A stretch of 64,000 bases of DNA from Oxytricha trifallax (Eukaryota > Ciliophora > Spirotrichea > Sporadotrichida > Oxytrichidae). The position numbers and the translations under genes were made by a program. The stretch is taken from NCBI GenBank assembly GCA_000711775.1, contig ARYC01002752.1:1-64000 (forward strand). The letters run 5' to 3'. Numbering within the stretch: the first letter of the stretch is position 1; the number at the start of each line of letters is the position of its first letter. Below are positions 1 through 10,383 of this stretch, piece by piece. The notes under the pieces were generated by a model. That model was not told the origin of the DNA, did no database searches, and saw only the letters and a list, made by a program, of their open reading frames with translations.

Positions 1-173
1 CTATGAATTCATTAAGTACTTAAAGAAATCAACTAATTAAAGCATAATTTCTAAAATCAAGGGATATGTCTGTTACTTGTAATGAGTATTTAAAAATTGA
101 ACACAACTGTTAAATATTGTTTGATAGAATTTAGAGGCTCTAAATTAAGCATTGTTATCAACTTTCTTGATGA

Positions 174-826
174 TCATAATATTGACTCTGACATAATAGT
201 AAAATAAAAGGTCTTCATTAGCTTACCCTTAGCAGATATTATAAATTTTAAAATGTTCTCTAGTATTTACTGATTGGTTATTTCCTAAAGATATTGTAGA
301 TGTCCTAATATTTTGATTATAAACCAAATAGTATTGGTAAAGGCTGTTGTATCAACTTCTAGTATTCTCGATATATCATCAGTAATTTCTTTGTCAATAT
401 TATTTTTTTTAATCATAAGTTGCTCTATGATCATTAAATATCTTTTTTAACGAATATTAATCACTAGATCGTCTTTTGACAATAAACTTAACTTTGACAG
501 AATCGAGTCCTATTTTTATTAATTTTGTTGTCTAACAATTTCTGGAGTACAAGACTCAATCAATCTTGCGCTAAAAATACTAATCCATCCTTTTACTCAA
601 TTCTAGTCAAACTTGTTTTGGATTGAGTAAAAGCAAATAATGATTTTCTTTTTCATAATAGCTAAACCATCATTGTTTTAATAGCTCTGTAGTAGATTAT
701 CTGTCATCACAATAAAATCCTCCCTCTCTTATTCTTTCTCAAAAATTTCCAATTTTATAGCCTCAATAATAGACCCACCTTCATAAAGATTTTTAACAAG
801 CTTTATCACATTCACGATTTTTTTGA
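174..826 (-). CDS. Unidentified protein, internal part of a gene running left
   Basis: A minus-strand frame is open over about 215 codons when TAA/TAG are read as Gln. It contains a run of helix-forming segments (for example SIIEAIKLEIFEKEQERED and LQEITNQQILENILKF) reminiscent of armadillo/HEAT-type helical repeat proteins, but no repeat consensus can be proved by eye. One in-frame TGA at 597-599 sits inside a possible 33-nt GT...AG intron (580-612) whose removal keeps the frame. A second TGA lies at 174-176, and the sequence to the left may continue the gene in this or another frame. No start codon is visible near 826, so this is an internal exon. The function is unknown. Confidence 0.5.
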
Positions 827-888
827 AATAAAGTGAATTGTATTAAAAAATAAATTAACGCAATCTCAGTTGTAAATCAAGTGAAAAC

Positions 889-1105
889 ATGTCTGACAGA
901 GAGAAGGTTGAACAGTGGCATTATCATGATGTAGAAGAGTGTAGTTAACACAATATGATCTAAAAAATTAATTTTACAGGGGTTGCACCAAGATCGATTG
1001 AGAAGTACATGCGAGCAAGAGTCAACTGAAGACTAAGAAAAACACAAGAAAATAACATTCAAGCTAATGGAGCTAAGTATGAAGGAGAATGGAGAAATAA
1101 TAACG
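889..1105 (+). CDS. Small protein with one MORN-like motif, one intron
   Basis: The ATG at 889 opens a frame beginning MSDREKVEQWHYHDVEE. A 39-nt intron with GTAGTT donor and TTTTACAG acceptor (941-979) is predicted, and splicing joins GAGT to GG to give EEWVAPRSIEKYMRARVN. After an in-frame TGA the same frame continues through NGAKYEGEWRN, which matches the core of a MORN repeat (GxxYxGxW). Either the protein ends at that TGA, or the TGA lies in an unrecognised intron, or the locus is decayed. MORN motifs are usually tandem; only one is seen. It is convergent with the minus-strand coding stretch to its right. Confidence 0.4.
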
Positions 1106-1610
1106 TTTTTTTTTAGATTTCCATTTTTGATTATTACATTTACTATTGCTATTATTAATTATAAATTTGAATTTTAACTTCAACTTATTTCAAAAAAATC
1201 TTGATTATATATTCCTGTAATGATTTAGTGAAGCTGTTTTTCAGTAATGTCTGTAAAATTCAGGGATTAATATTTGGGTATGTAATCCAAGGATAGTTTA
1301 TGAAATTATACGTAATCAAATATTAATGTGAATCAGATTATTTTGAGAATTTTTTGCAAAACTTTGTGAATTGTTCAATTGAAGTAGAGTAGCCATCTTT
1401 CCCCATAGATTTTTAGATAAAACTTCTTATGTTCATAATCAAAGAATCGCATTAGCTTTCAGAAAGTTTTATTATTAACTTTTAATATAAAGAGATTCTT
1501 TCTGTATTAAAAAATTCTAATCGTATTTCTATCATTAAATCACATCGTTCAATGAACTAAGAAATTACATCGACTATTTCTACAAAGTATTACTCTTTCT
1601 TTTAAGTATT

Positions 1611-1997
1611 TCATTGTTTAGTTAACATTGTAATGAGTCTCAATGAATATTACTTTGTCAATTATTTAAACTTAGAGTATAAATGTGATATCCCACTAAA
1701 TAACTCCTTAAGATTGGCCTCTTCAAAACTTTCATCAGTATTTTTGCACATATCAATTAAAGATCTCATGCCATTTCATGTATGTGGTCTGAAGAGTATA
1801 AGTTTTTCTAAGAGCATTTTATTAGTAAGTTATATGAATTTAGCAACTTTAAGCTATTTGCAGACATCTTCATTCTCTGTCATGTTGTGGATTGTGCTGA
1901 ATATTTTCTTCGTACAAGATTCTTTATATCCCTATCCAATACTTGCATTGAGATGATTATCCATTAAGAAGAAAAGCACTTTACTATTACCTTTCAT
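1611..1997 (-). CDS. Unidentified protein next to the left end of element A
   Basis: A minus-strand frame starts at ATG 1997 (MKGNSKVLFFLMDNHLNAS) and runs 129 codons to TGA at 1611-1613, with one in-frame TGA at 1776-1778. The part after that TGA (LIDMCKNTDESFEEANLKEL) is as protein-like as the part before it, so the frame is probably real and the TGA a lesion or part of an intron. If the stop at 1611 is also passed, the frame stays protein-like down to about 1080 (for example FVEIVDVISQFIERCDLMIE). The start lies only 61 bp from the tip of element A. No family was recognised. Confidence 0.45.
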
Positions 1998-2139
1998 TAA
2001 AATTTGGTATTTAGTTTGATTAGAGATTTAGAAAACAAAAGTTATATTGATAAAATACAATTGAATCGGGGAAATGCAAAAATAAAAATACAAAATTTAA
2101 TAAATATATAATTACTGCTAATTTACTATTCGTTTTGTC

Positions 2140-2960
2140 TTATATGCGAAAAGTGGCCAAACTGACTACGCAAAAATATTGCTTAATAATTTTTAACAAC
2201 GCGTCACTTTTATTTTCATTTGTGGTCAAAGTCTTTATGCATCATTAGGAACATATATAATGTGACAAAATTCTATATTATCTGTAAAAATGACCAACTT
2301 TACAATTCGTGGTCAAAATATCTGTCTTTTTATACATGTCTCTTACATTTGAGCAGAGTGGTCAAAAAAGTGGCCAAATTGCATAATTTTAACCCAAGTG
2401 ACCAGAGTAGTGGTCAAAACTGAGATTCTCTATAGAAGTGACCAGAGTGCTTGATTTGAACCAATATGACCAGAGTAGTAGTCAAAATCTCAAAAAATCG
2501 CAGTTTTTACTCTGAATTTTGAATTATGTGTTACTTTTCTTAAATATGCGGTGACCAGGCCAAATTTGGAGCAGAGTGGTCAAAAATCTTGAAAATCGTT
2601 GAGCTATGCTGTTGGTAACGCATTTTGTGAAAATTATGTGTCATTTCAGAGATTCAATGCTCCAGCAGTACCTGCTAATCTCAGCTGGTCAAAAATATCG
2701 AGAGGAAGTTGCGAATTCGCTAGTTTTTTGCTATATTCCTATCAAACTGGATAGCATGATGCTCAGAGCAGCTCCTCTCTCACCAACCCATTCAATTCTT
2801 GAAATATTTGATTTTGAACAAATTTTTGTCCAATTTCAGCCTAAATTGCTCAACTCCTCTGGTGTATACCTTGAGTGCATAGAAATTTGCTATATAGAGT
2901 GGAGTAGAAGCAGAATTTGATGCCACTCGTCAAAACTTCATAATAGTTTGAGCAGACTTA
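2140..2960. repeat. GGTCA/TGACC motif block, left end of element A
   Basis: Subterminal region with many short direct and inverted copies of TGACCAGAGTAGTGGTCAAA and GAGCAGAGTGGTCAAAA or close variants, spaced irregularly. No coding signal of its own. Arrays of this kind next to transposon ends often bind the transposase; that role is inferred. Confidence 0.7.
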
Positions 2961-3229
2961 TGAAAACTGCGATTTTCAGGGATCCTCGTGCATTTATGTA
3001 TTAATTTTAAGTACAGTATTAATAACAGCAGTAATAGCAGCAGTAATAGTATAAGCAGTAAAAATGACAATGCATTAGGTATAAGCGCTTATAAAAATTT
3101 CAATGTATGTGGCAATTCTTGTTTTTGAGTAGAATCTCATACAAACCCATACCTCAGAGTATGTATCCACTTCTTGATACTGAATGCCCAGAGTCCTCGA
3201 ACATCATCCTCGCTCATTTTTTGATTACT

Positions 3230-3850
3230 TCTTGGATGCGCTTAACCAGCTGCACTCTATAAGTTTGTTATGAGAGTATGCTTACTTGCTGTTGATGTTC
3301 TGCTGCTTGAGGTTCTTCTTGATGTAAGCAAACAACTGTTCGATTGGGTTGAGCCAGGGCGAGTATTCTGCGTTGAAGAGTAAGTTGACTTTGAAGCGAC
3401 GAGCAGTCGCAAGCATCTCAGAATACTTATGAATGATAGCATTATCCATTAAAAGCACCACCTTCTTATTGCACAAATCTTTGTAAGTTCTTATACTTCT
3501 CAGCGTCTGACATAGAAAGTTCTCAAACAGCACTGAATCAAAACCTCCCTCAATTATTTAAGTGGAGACCACTCTGTCAACTGCGATTGCAGCTATCAAA
3601 CCCATAGAATATTATTGTCTCTTCACTAATTGCTTTGCAATTGACAACTGCCTGGCTTTCTAATCATAATTACCTAAAATGGAAAGCATCTCCTGTCGAT
3701 ATTGAGAGATTGGTTTGTAAGGTTAGTCAAGCTGCCTTTCATTTATCATCTATGAATGGGCTTTGTTATACTCCTTGGATTCTTCAAATTGGTTCTGATT
3801 TTGAGATAAGTCATCTATAAGAAAAGTTGATTAGCTTAAATAACGAGAGT
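3230..3850 (-). CDS. IS630/Tc1-like transposase, catalytic C-terminal part, left arm
   Basis: The minus-strand frame runs through VDRVV-type beta strands, then VVLLMDNAIIHKYSEML with the second catalytic Asp, then LLFNAEYSPWLNPIEQLF with the Glu codon at 3339-3341. The spacing is DD34E: 34 residues between the second Asp and the Glu. The SPWLNPIE block is the usual signature of this superfamily. The frame ends in a Lys/Gln-rich tail (AYIKKNLKQQNINSK). This copy keeps both catalytic residues in one frame, unlike its right-arm partner. Confidence 0.75.
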
Positions 3851-3935
3851 TGGACTGTCAATTGTGTTGTTAAATGGAAGTCTACTTATTACAGGATTGA
3901 TCAAGTAGAGTAACACTTAATTTGCAGTAAATGGA

Positions 3936-4116
3936 TTCATACAACCTATAGGTGGAACCATGCAACCTGGAGTCATACAACCCGGATCCATACAACCGGG
4001 ATCCGTACAACCTGGAGTCGTACAACTTTAGGGTGGAGCCATACAACCTTAGAGTGGAACCATGCAATCTGAAGGGTGGAACCATACAACCTTGAGGTAT
4101 CTTCAGGGTATCTTCT
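3936..4116. repeat. Short-module array (GGAACCATACAACCT), left arm copy 1
   Basis: About nine imperfect tandem copies of a 14-16 nt unit, GGAACCATACAACCT, including variants CGGATCCATACAACC and GAGTCGTACAACTT. The array ends in GGTATCTTCAGGGTATCTTC, a degenerate form of the GATATCTTCAGGATATCTTC element found with every other copy. It lies between the two transposase pieces. Confidence 0.75.
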
Positions 4117-4644
4117 TTAAGAATGGTTGTTGAAATTATTGCATGATTACAGGTGTTAAGGAGACGACTTGCATCTCTCTCACTTTTATGTGTTACCATA
4201 ATCAAGAGTATTTCATACTGATACTGAAAGTATAATTTCACTTAAACAGCGATTCATTCATTTGACAATAAACTATCCTAAGCTAACTTCCATCAACAAC
4301 CACTTTCAATCTTTTGTACTTACTTTCATCAACATTAGAACTGCTTAAAACTGACAGCGACAACTTCCTTGGAGTTAGTTAGATCACCTCTCTTTACCTC
4401 TAACCCATCATTGAACTGCTCGATTTCTTTAAGGTCGATTACAACTTTAGTTTTGACACTCTATCAATCAAAGGCGTGAGGCCTGAGTGAATCCTTTTTA
4501 TCTGCTCATCATCAGAAGTGATTTTCTTGGTACTGCTCTACAGCTTCAAATTCCTGAATTTTTTCAAAGTGCTTGATTGATTTCAAGGAGTATCTTCAAC
4601 TTCTGGTATAGGAGACAAGTCTTTAGGCTATTGATGCATTGATT

Positions 4645-4879
4645 TCATTGTATAGCGAGGTGGGGTTTAAAGATTGACTAATTTCCTTGAGTTGTTCTAT
4701 ACCAATTAATCATGAGTAGCTTACTTTGGAACTGCTTGATGATATGCTCGATTTCTGTAAAATTGATTGTTTTCACTATTGGTTCATACTACTTGCACCT
4801 GAATGGGGCTTCGAAATCGACTTTGCCTTTAATTTACTTGTTGAAGGCTGGATGCTTGCTTATGTAAGCTTTTTAGCAT
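4645..4879 (-). pseudogene. Small ORF between transposase pieces, left arm
   Basis: Mirror of 20817-21050 with a one-base length difference. It holds the same segment (KHPAFNKQIKGKVDFEA in the right arm). It may be a separate small gene or a displaced piece of a larger one. No family recognised. Confidence 0.3.
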
Positions 4880-5971
4880 CTTGTAGTCCAATATTTTATG
4901 AACTAATTTAAGCTGGTTGAAGAGTGGATTTTATAAATGAGATTGCATCCAACTCTTTCGATGATTCTGAAAAGTATAAATGATCCTACTGCTTTCAAGC
5001 AGCATCCCTCCATACTGCAACTCTTTATCACCAGCTATGATTCTACTGTGCTTCTTGGCTGCAATCACTCTGGATTTGTTATTCTTCCTCTTACCCAGTA
5101 TACTATTCTAATTTAGTGCCCACTGCTTAGGAGGCAAGTAGTCAGACCTGAAGTTGCTTTCATCCCTGATATAATTACTGCATCCTCTCTTAGAAACTAT
5201 GATAGCAGGCGACTCACCCATAAGCGCTTGCTGTTATAAGCAGGATCTCTATATTTGACATTCACTGCCTCTGTCTTGCCAAACTTCAGATGAAACTGCT
5301 CCTTGAGAATTTTGTGAATCGTTGAGATGCAAGGCACTTTGAATGGATACTTTGATGCCGAGCTTGTCTTCATTTATTGCAATCGATTATGAATATTTCT
5401 TCCAGTGCACTGATAAATCCGAACCTCTTCAATGCATTCACCAACAGCAGCAACCAGCTGCTCATTATCTCTCTCCCTCCTCTTGCCAGATTTTTTGGTT
5501 CTTAAGGATGCAATACTTTGGTTTTCAACTCATGCTTAAACTTCTCAACAGTTCTTGATACAAACTCTGCTGTCACTCGCAACTTCTTAGAAATTCACTT
5601 TGGCTTCAACTAATCTTCCATATACATTCTTACTATCTCAAATCGCTTATGGGCAAGCTTTGATTCTCAAGGTTTTAGGTATGGATTACAATCCTTCGGT
5701 AATCCATGGTTTAGCTACATTCTATTATATATAAGAGAGAGTAAACCTGTTTATATCAACTGCACTGGCTATCCTTCTTAAATCGACTGGGGTTTCTAAA
5801 TTAGAATTATATTAGAATGATTCTTAAATCTTAATTTATTTGACTAACCTGCTTTGAAATGCGAAATTGACTCAAGAACTGCTCCAGAAATTGACACAAT
5901 GAATCATCATCATACATACTCTTGATATCAATCACGTCATTTAAGTAAGAATCTATACCTTCCAATGGCAT
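4690..5971 (-). CDS. IS630/Tc1-like transposase, N-terminal part, left arm
   Basis: Starts at ATG 5971 (MPLEGIDYY in the mirror copy). A probable intron (donor GTTAG, acceptor AATTTAG) follows the first 40 codons. Next comes a helix-turn-helix-like region (EAKVNSKKLRVTAEFVSRTV), a linker (KRPGKRRE, with Arg where the right copy has TGA), and the first catalytic Asp in a VDESNF-type motif followed by KQW. The matching region downstream is interrupted before the second Asp. The rest of a transposase catalytic domain lies about 1 kb further on (3230-3850), beyond a block of short repeats. Confidence 0.6.
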
Positions 5972-5989
5972 CTTTATGATCAAACCTCC

Positions 5990-6253
5990 TTATAAAGAAT
6001 CTACTTGAGGAGGAACTTCACCAGAGTTGAGGAGACCTCCCGTATTATACGAATACTTAGCTGGTGCAACCACTTGAACGAAATTCTTCCCCAAAATTAC
6101 AGGTCCCCACTTTATGATTTGCTTGTCATGAATCTTGACTCAACTCTACTTAATGCTTTCAAAGGAGTGCTGGCTAAGATGATCGTCGCTGACGATCGAG
6201 GTGAGCGATTATTCTTACTAAGACTGCGAATGCATTTCAGAGTGATTGCTTGA
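5990..6253 (+). CDS. Unidentified element A protein 4, left copy
   Basis: Frame without TGA through RRNFTRVEETSRIIRILSW, NLDSTLLNAFKGVLAKMIV and ending LRLRMHFRVIA at TGA 6251-6253. No in-frame ATG precedes the conserved part; the frame may open with a non-ATG exon or be joined by splicing. It is divergent from the transposase start (5971), so the short interval between them probably holds both promoters. Confidence 0.35.
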
Positions 6254-6377
6254 ATTTTATGATTTCTTGGTTGTTTTCATATTTTATATATTATAATTTA
6301 ATATAATTACTAATAGTATTAGTATAATCTCTTATTAAAACATAAGTATTATAAAAAATAATAATTATGACCAAAAT

Positions 6378-6917
6378 ATGGAAAGAGTAGGTATAGTATT
6401 GATAAAAGCCATTGGAGGTATAGCAAATGCAGTTATTCAACTGAATAGCATTAGATCTTGAAGCTTAAGAAGCAGCAGAACAGCAACAACAATGATTATG
6501 CTCCAGCTACAGTTGCTGCTCCTCCTTTGTGTCCACATGACTTGTAAAATCAAGTAAATCCTATATAATGTCTGTGCACACTCTTCTACTATATTTCATT
6601 TTGCATACCCGCCTGTTACGACTAAAAGTATCGCAGATGTGGAGCAGTTAGCAAAATACATGCTTTAATATTTGAGATTGTTTTCTCTAAAGAAGGTCTT
6701 ATAAACAGGATATGATCTTTCTCTCACTCAAGTCCTTCAAATCATGGATGAATCGCTGGAGTACTACAGAATCGTGTTCGGCATCCAACTTGTTCACACC
6801 ATCAGAACAATTCAGATTGAGGGCCTGTACAAGGGAGACAACTAAGAACTTATCCGATTTGTGATAGAAGTCATGAACTTTAGGTATAGGCCTGCTTAAG
6901 CTTAAGAGCTAGGTTGA
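6378..6917 (+). pseudogene. Unidentified element A protein 3, left copy
   Basis: Starts at ATG 6378 and ends at TGA 6915-6917 (RYRPAQAQELG). The best part is the C-terminal helical stretch LTQVLQIMDESLEYYRIVFG followed by IQIEGLYKGDNQELIRF. The first half is frameshifted relative to the right-arm copy, which keeps a longer N-terminal frame. It lies between protein 4 and protein 2 on the same strand, so the three may be co-transcribed. No family recognised. Confidence 0.45.
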
Positions 6918-7078
6918 TCAACTCAGCGCATCTTCACAACTAGGAGTAGTATGGTTTGATCTTCAAGTATTAACGAAGCGTAGTCTTATCAGTAAAATAT
7001 ATAGTCTTTAATACCTAAACAAGTTCTTTATATTTATTATTAAGTAATAATCATATAATTCTATAATAAAACTTAAGA

Positions 7079-7644
7079 ATGAAGTCAAGCAAACTTACGA
7101 AGCAGCACTGCTTCACCTTCAAGCACTCTGCTCATGCACCTGGTGAATACATCGTGGAGATTTACAAGGCAAGATTTTCAACATAAGTAATGGTTCCCAA
7201 GTATAGGTGATCGATGAACGCTTCAAGCGAACTTTCAAGTTCCAGGTGGATCCTCAAAGTGGATTTTCAAATGTTGTACTTCTGGAGGTTGCACAGAGTG
7301 AACCAATTGTGGTGGTAACCTATAAGTGGTGTGGCTATCATAACGTATGGATATACCCATTCAAGAAGGAGGATCCACACATGCACTAATAGTATATTAA
7401 TCTTGATCCTGACGATCCTTCAGACGGTTGGTTCTTCAGCTTTGATAACGACAGTCTTATACAGGTAGAGTAAGCAATACTATTATACTATTCAAACTAT
7501 CGCTTACGCGCAATTTATAGCTAAATCAAGGGAGAATACAGAAAGACTGTGAATAACTATGATGAAGAAATGAGGAAGCAGTTGACATCGCATGAAATGC
7601 CAGAACCCTAAGAATTTGTTGGAGCAGTCAGTTTCACTCTATGA
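7079..7644 (+). CDS. Unidentified element A protein 2, left copy
   Basis: ATG at 7079 (MKSSKLTKQHCFTFKHSAH). The second half, in another frame, has a beta-rich stretch (VVLLEVAQSEPIVVVTYKW) then WIYPFKKEDPHMH and DPDDPSDGWFFSFDNDS, ending at TGA 7642-7644; total about 185 residues. A one-base frame change near 7170 is present in both arms, so it predates the arm duplication or reflects an unrecognised intron. The sequence is well conserved between arms. I do not recognise the family. Confidence 0.5.
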
Positions 7645-10100
7645 AATAAAACTATTGAGTGAATATCAGTTTAGAGTGATTAAATAAACTACGATGGGTA
7701 TAGTTACACCATGTATAAGTAAACACTTAACATAATAATCCAAGTAATTAAACTTAAAATTCCCTAAACGCTAATTAAGTAAAATTAAATTAAAACTAAA
7801 TGCTTGAATTAGGCTTTAAAGCAATTACACTGAAAGAGTAATATATAATAATTTTAATAAATTAGTTGTATAAACATTTTTAAATCAAAACCTCTCTACT
7901 TTATGATAATTAGTTACAACAATACATAAACCCTTGTTTTGATAGTTCAAGTAAACTAAGCAAACATTTCATTTAATATGATAGATCTTAAAACTTTAAA
8001 AATGGCATTCATAAAATCAAACAATAATATCCTAAACCCTATCACTTCCCTAACTCCCTAATAACTATTAACAGCTGATCAGACAAATGCAGATTTATTT
8101 TGATGTGAGGTCTCTCTTCTGAATGCGCGCATATGATTTTGATTTAAGTTAAAAATACCTATAAAAATGTTAAAAAGGAAGGTTAATTAAATAATGGTTT
8201 CTAATAATCTTACAATTATTGCTGAATTCTCTGTAATTTCTGCTAATCTGATTCTGTCATTCCTATAAAAATGTTAAGATGAAAGCTTTTTGATGATAAT
8301 TTTCTCCTCAGTAGTCCTCAGTACTCAATGCTAATTGTATTACGAATAACATCAATTATCGATTGAGGAGGACTACCGCCTCCAATGGTGTCTTAATACC
8401 CCCACCAAGGGAAGGATCGCGGCTTTGAATTCTAGGATTCCAATATCCTCTTGAATCGCAGCCTAGTGATCTGGTAAAAAAGAGTTCCAATTCTCTTAGT
8501 TACCTGGAGAAAACAATTCATAAATTTAATTATAAACTGCCTCGCTTAAGTAGGGTTTGCCACTAATTTGAATATTCGGTTCTAACTTTAGGGAAGTTTT
8601 AATAATGATTTTGATTATTTTTGATTTTCCTGAAATTCGCATTTTGCACTAGAATGCAAGTGGACTTCTTAATTTTTCAATAATTTCTCTGTTTTAGAAG
8701 TTTGGTAGCAGTTAGTTTTTATTAAAGTACAAGTGCTTTAAAAACCAGAGGTTTGATTATGATTTAAAATCAAGTCACTTAATCATAAAATTTTCAAGTT
8801 GTAGGAGTACTCCTGAATCATTACTATCTAAGACTTTTAAATCTTGAATGCAGGGTTGACCAACTATAAGCTTTAGTTTGACCCTAAGGCTCTCAGAGTT
8901 TGTAGTTCATTTTTTATAAATCGATTATAATCGAACGATTAAACCCTAACAGTTCAGTATTAAGACTTGCAAAAGTCAAAACCACTCTAAAATTACAGAG
9001 ATTTTTAAAGAAATTTTCTAAAAAAAGTACTTTACTCTTAAATGGAGGGTATCCAACCATAGGCTGCGGCTGGACCCTAATGCTCCCGAGTAGAAGGAGC
9101 ATGATAAAATGATGGGGAGTATAAAATATAGGGAGGAGTCTAAAGTTAGGGCAGCAGAAAATAAGGAGGCAAAAGTTTAATTTTGGGGCCAATTTGCGAA
9201 ATTTTTAATGTGATAATGAATTATGAAATTCGCTGGCTTAAATAGGGCATTTTTGGAACCATACAACCTGGAGTCATACAGCCGGAGCCATGCAACCTGG
9301 AGCCATACAACTTTAGGTTGATTCTTGCATAGTAGTTTGAATAAGCAGCTTTAGTACTTCTAATTGAACCCTATACATACTTAGCGAATTTTTATACACT
9401 GGTACATGAATTTTGGAGATATCTTCAGGATATCTTCCTGGAACCATACAACCTGAGGGGTGGAACCATACAACCTTGAGATATCTTCAGGATATCTTCA
9501 TCTGGAACCATACAACCTTAGAGTGGATTCATACAACCTAGCATCTTAAATTCATCTATACCACCTTAATTTGAGCTCAATCACTTATATACGATGTTGC
9601 TATACCTAATTGCATTGATTGGAGAGGGTATGGTGGTATTGTGATAAGAGTGCTAAGAAAATGCAGGTTTTACATTAGAATGGTTTTGACTTCTTAACTG
9701 TAGTATAGCTTTGAAATTTAGGCCTATTCTCAAACTTGAGTCCAATACACTTGACTTACCCAACTCTCACTTAACCATCCCATAATCATCCAAATCATCA
9801 TATATCTCATCCGAGGCATCGAAAACATCATTAGAGTTGAAGTCAGAGCCCTTAGGCAAAAATCGATGTTTGAAGTTAGAGACTCAAACTGGTGCTTTGA
9901 AAGCTGTTATAAACAACTAGAAATACTAAGAATTTTTGAAGTTTGGTCTCTTATATTATAACCCATGCACATCGAATTAGCATGTTTTATCATTGATGTG
10001 TTCATTGTTGCTATAGTACTCTATACTAATGCATGAAGTGCTCTGAATCTTAGTGTACTCAGAGTTATTAGAAATTTTTCTAAATTTTCATAGAATTTGA
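7645..10100. other. Non-coding inner part of left arm, with a diverged block
   Basis: Apart from the repeat modules I see no supported gene. Two paralogous stretches, near 8840-8900 and 9050-9090, share a pattern (GACCCTAA-GCTC, with an ACCAACTATAAGC or ACCATAGGCTGC variant) and look like an old internal duplication. The segment 8420-8550 differs strongly from its mirror although both flanks match. Confidence 0.5.
9250..9545. repeat. Short-module arrays, left arm copies 2 and 3
   Basis: Two clusters (about 9250-9320 and 9410-9545) of GGAACCATACAACCT-type units. The second is interleaved with two GATATCTTCAGGATATCTTC elements, in the order GATATC element, unit, linker gaggggt, unit. Confidence 0.75.
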
Positions 10101-10172
10101 AATTTGAGATATCTTCAGGATATCTTCCTGGAACCATACAATCTGAGGGGTGGAGCCATACAACCTTAAAAC
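10100..10172. repeat. Short module, left arm copy 4
   Basis: GAGATATCTTCAGGATATCT followed by two GGAACCATACAA-type units with the gaggggt linker, about 215 bp beyond the 3' end of the bZIP-like gene. Confidence 0.75.
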
Positions 10173-10383
10173 CCAAAATTTGATAAAACCCCATAATAAT
10201 ACAAATTTATGTCTGGTATAAGTATATATGAATATTGCAATCGATTGCTGCATTATCTTGTCTAGAATCAAGATTGAATTATATTATAGAGTATAATGCA
10301 ATAAATTAGGTTGTGAAAGTATTAGTGAAGGGATTATTAATAGTTTGCGAATTAGTCACTGACAGTTGCTTAAGAACGCGATT

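Noticed and set aside
3635-3820. Plus-strand ORF overlapping the left-arm transposase C-terminal piece
   Set aside because: Antisense shadow of the transposase frame; its conservation between arms follows from overall arm identity.
4726-4911. Plus-strand ORF in the left arm of element A
   Set aside because: Antisense to the small ORF between the transposase pieces; the minus strand has the better coding character in both arms.
8914-9192. 92-codon minus-strand ORF and its mirror near 16482
   Set aside because: No domain, and it ends at a TAA, which is not a stop in this code; it overlaps repeated non-coding sequence.
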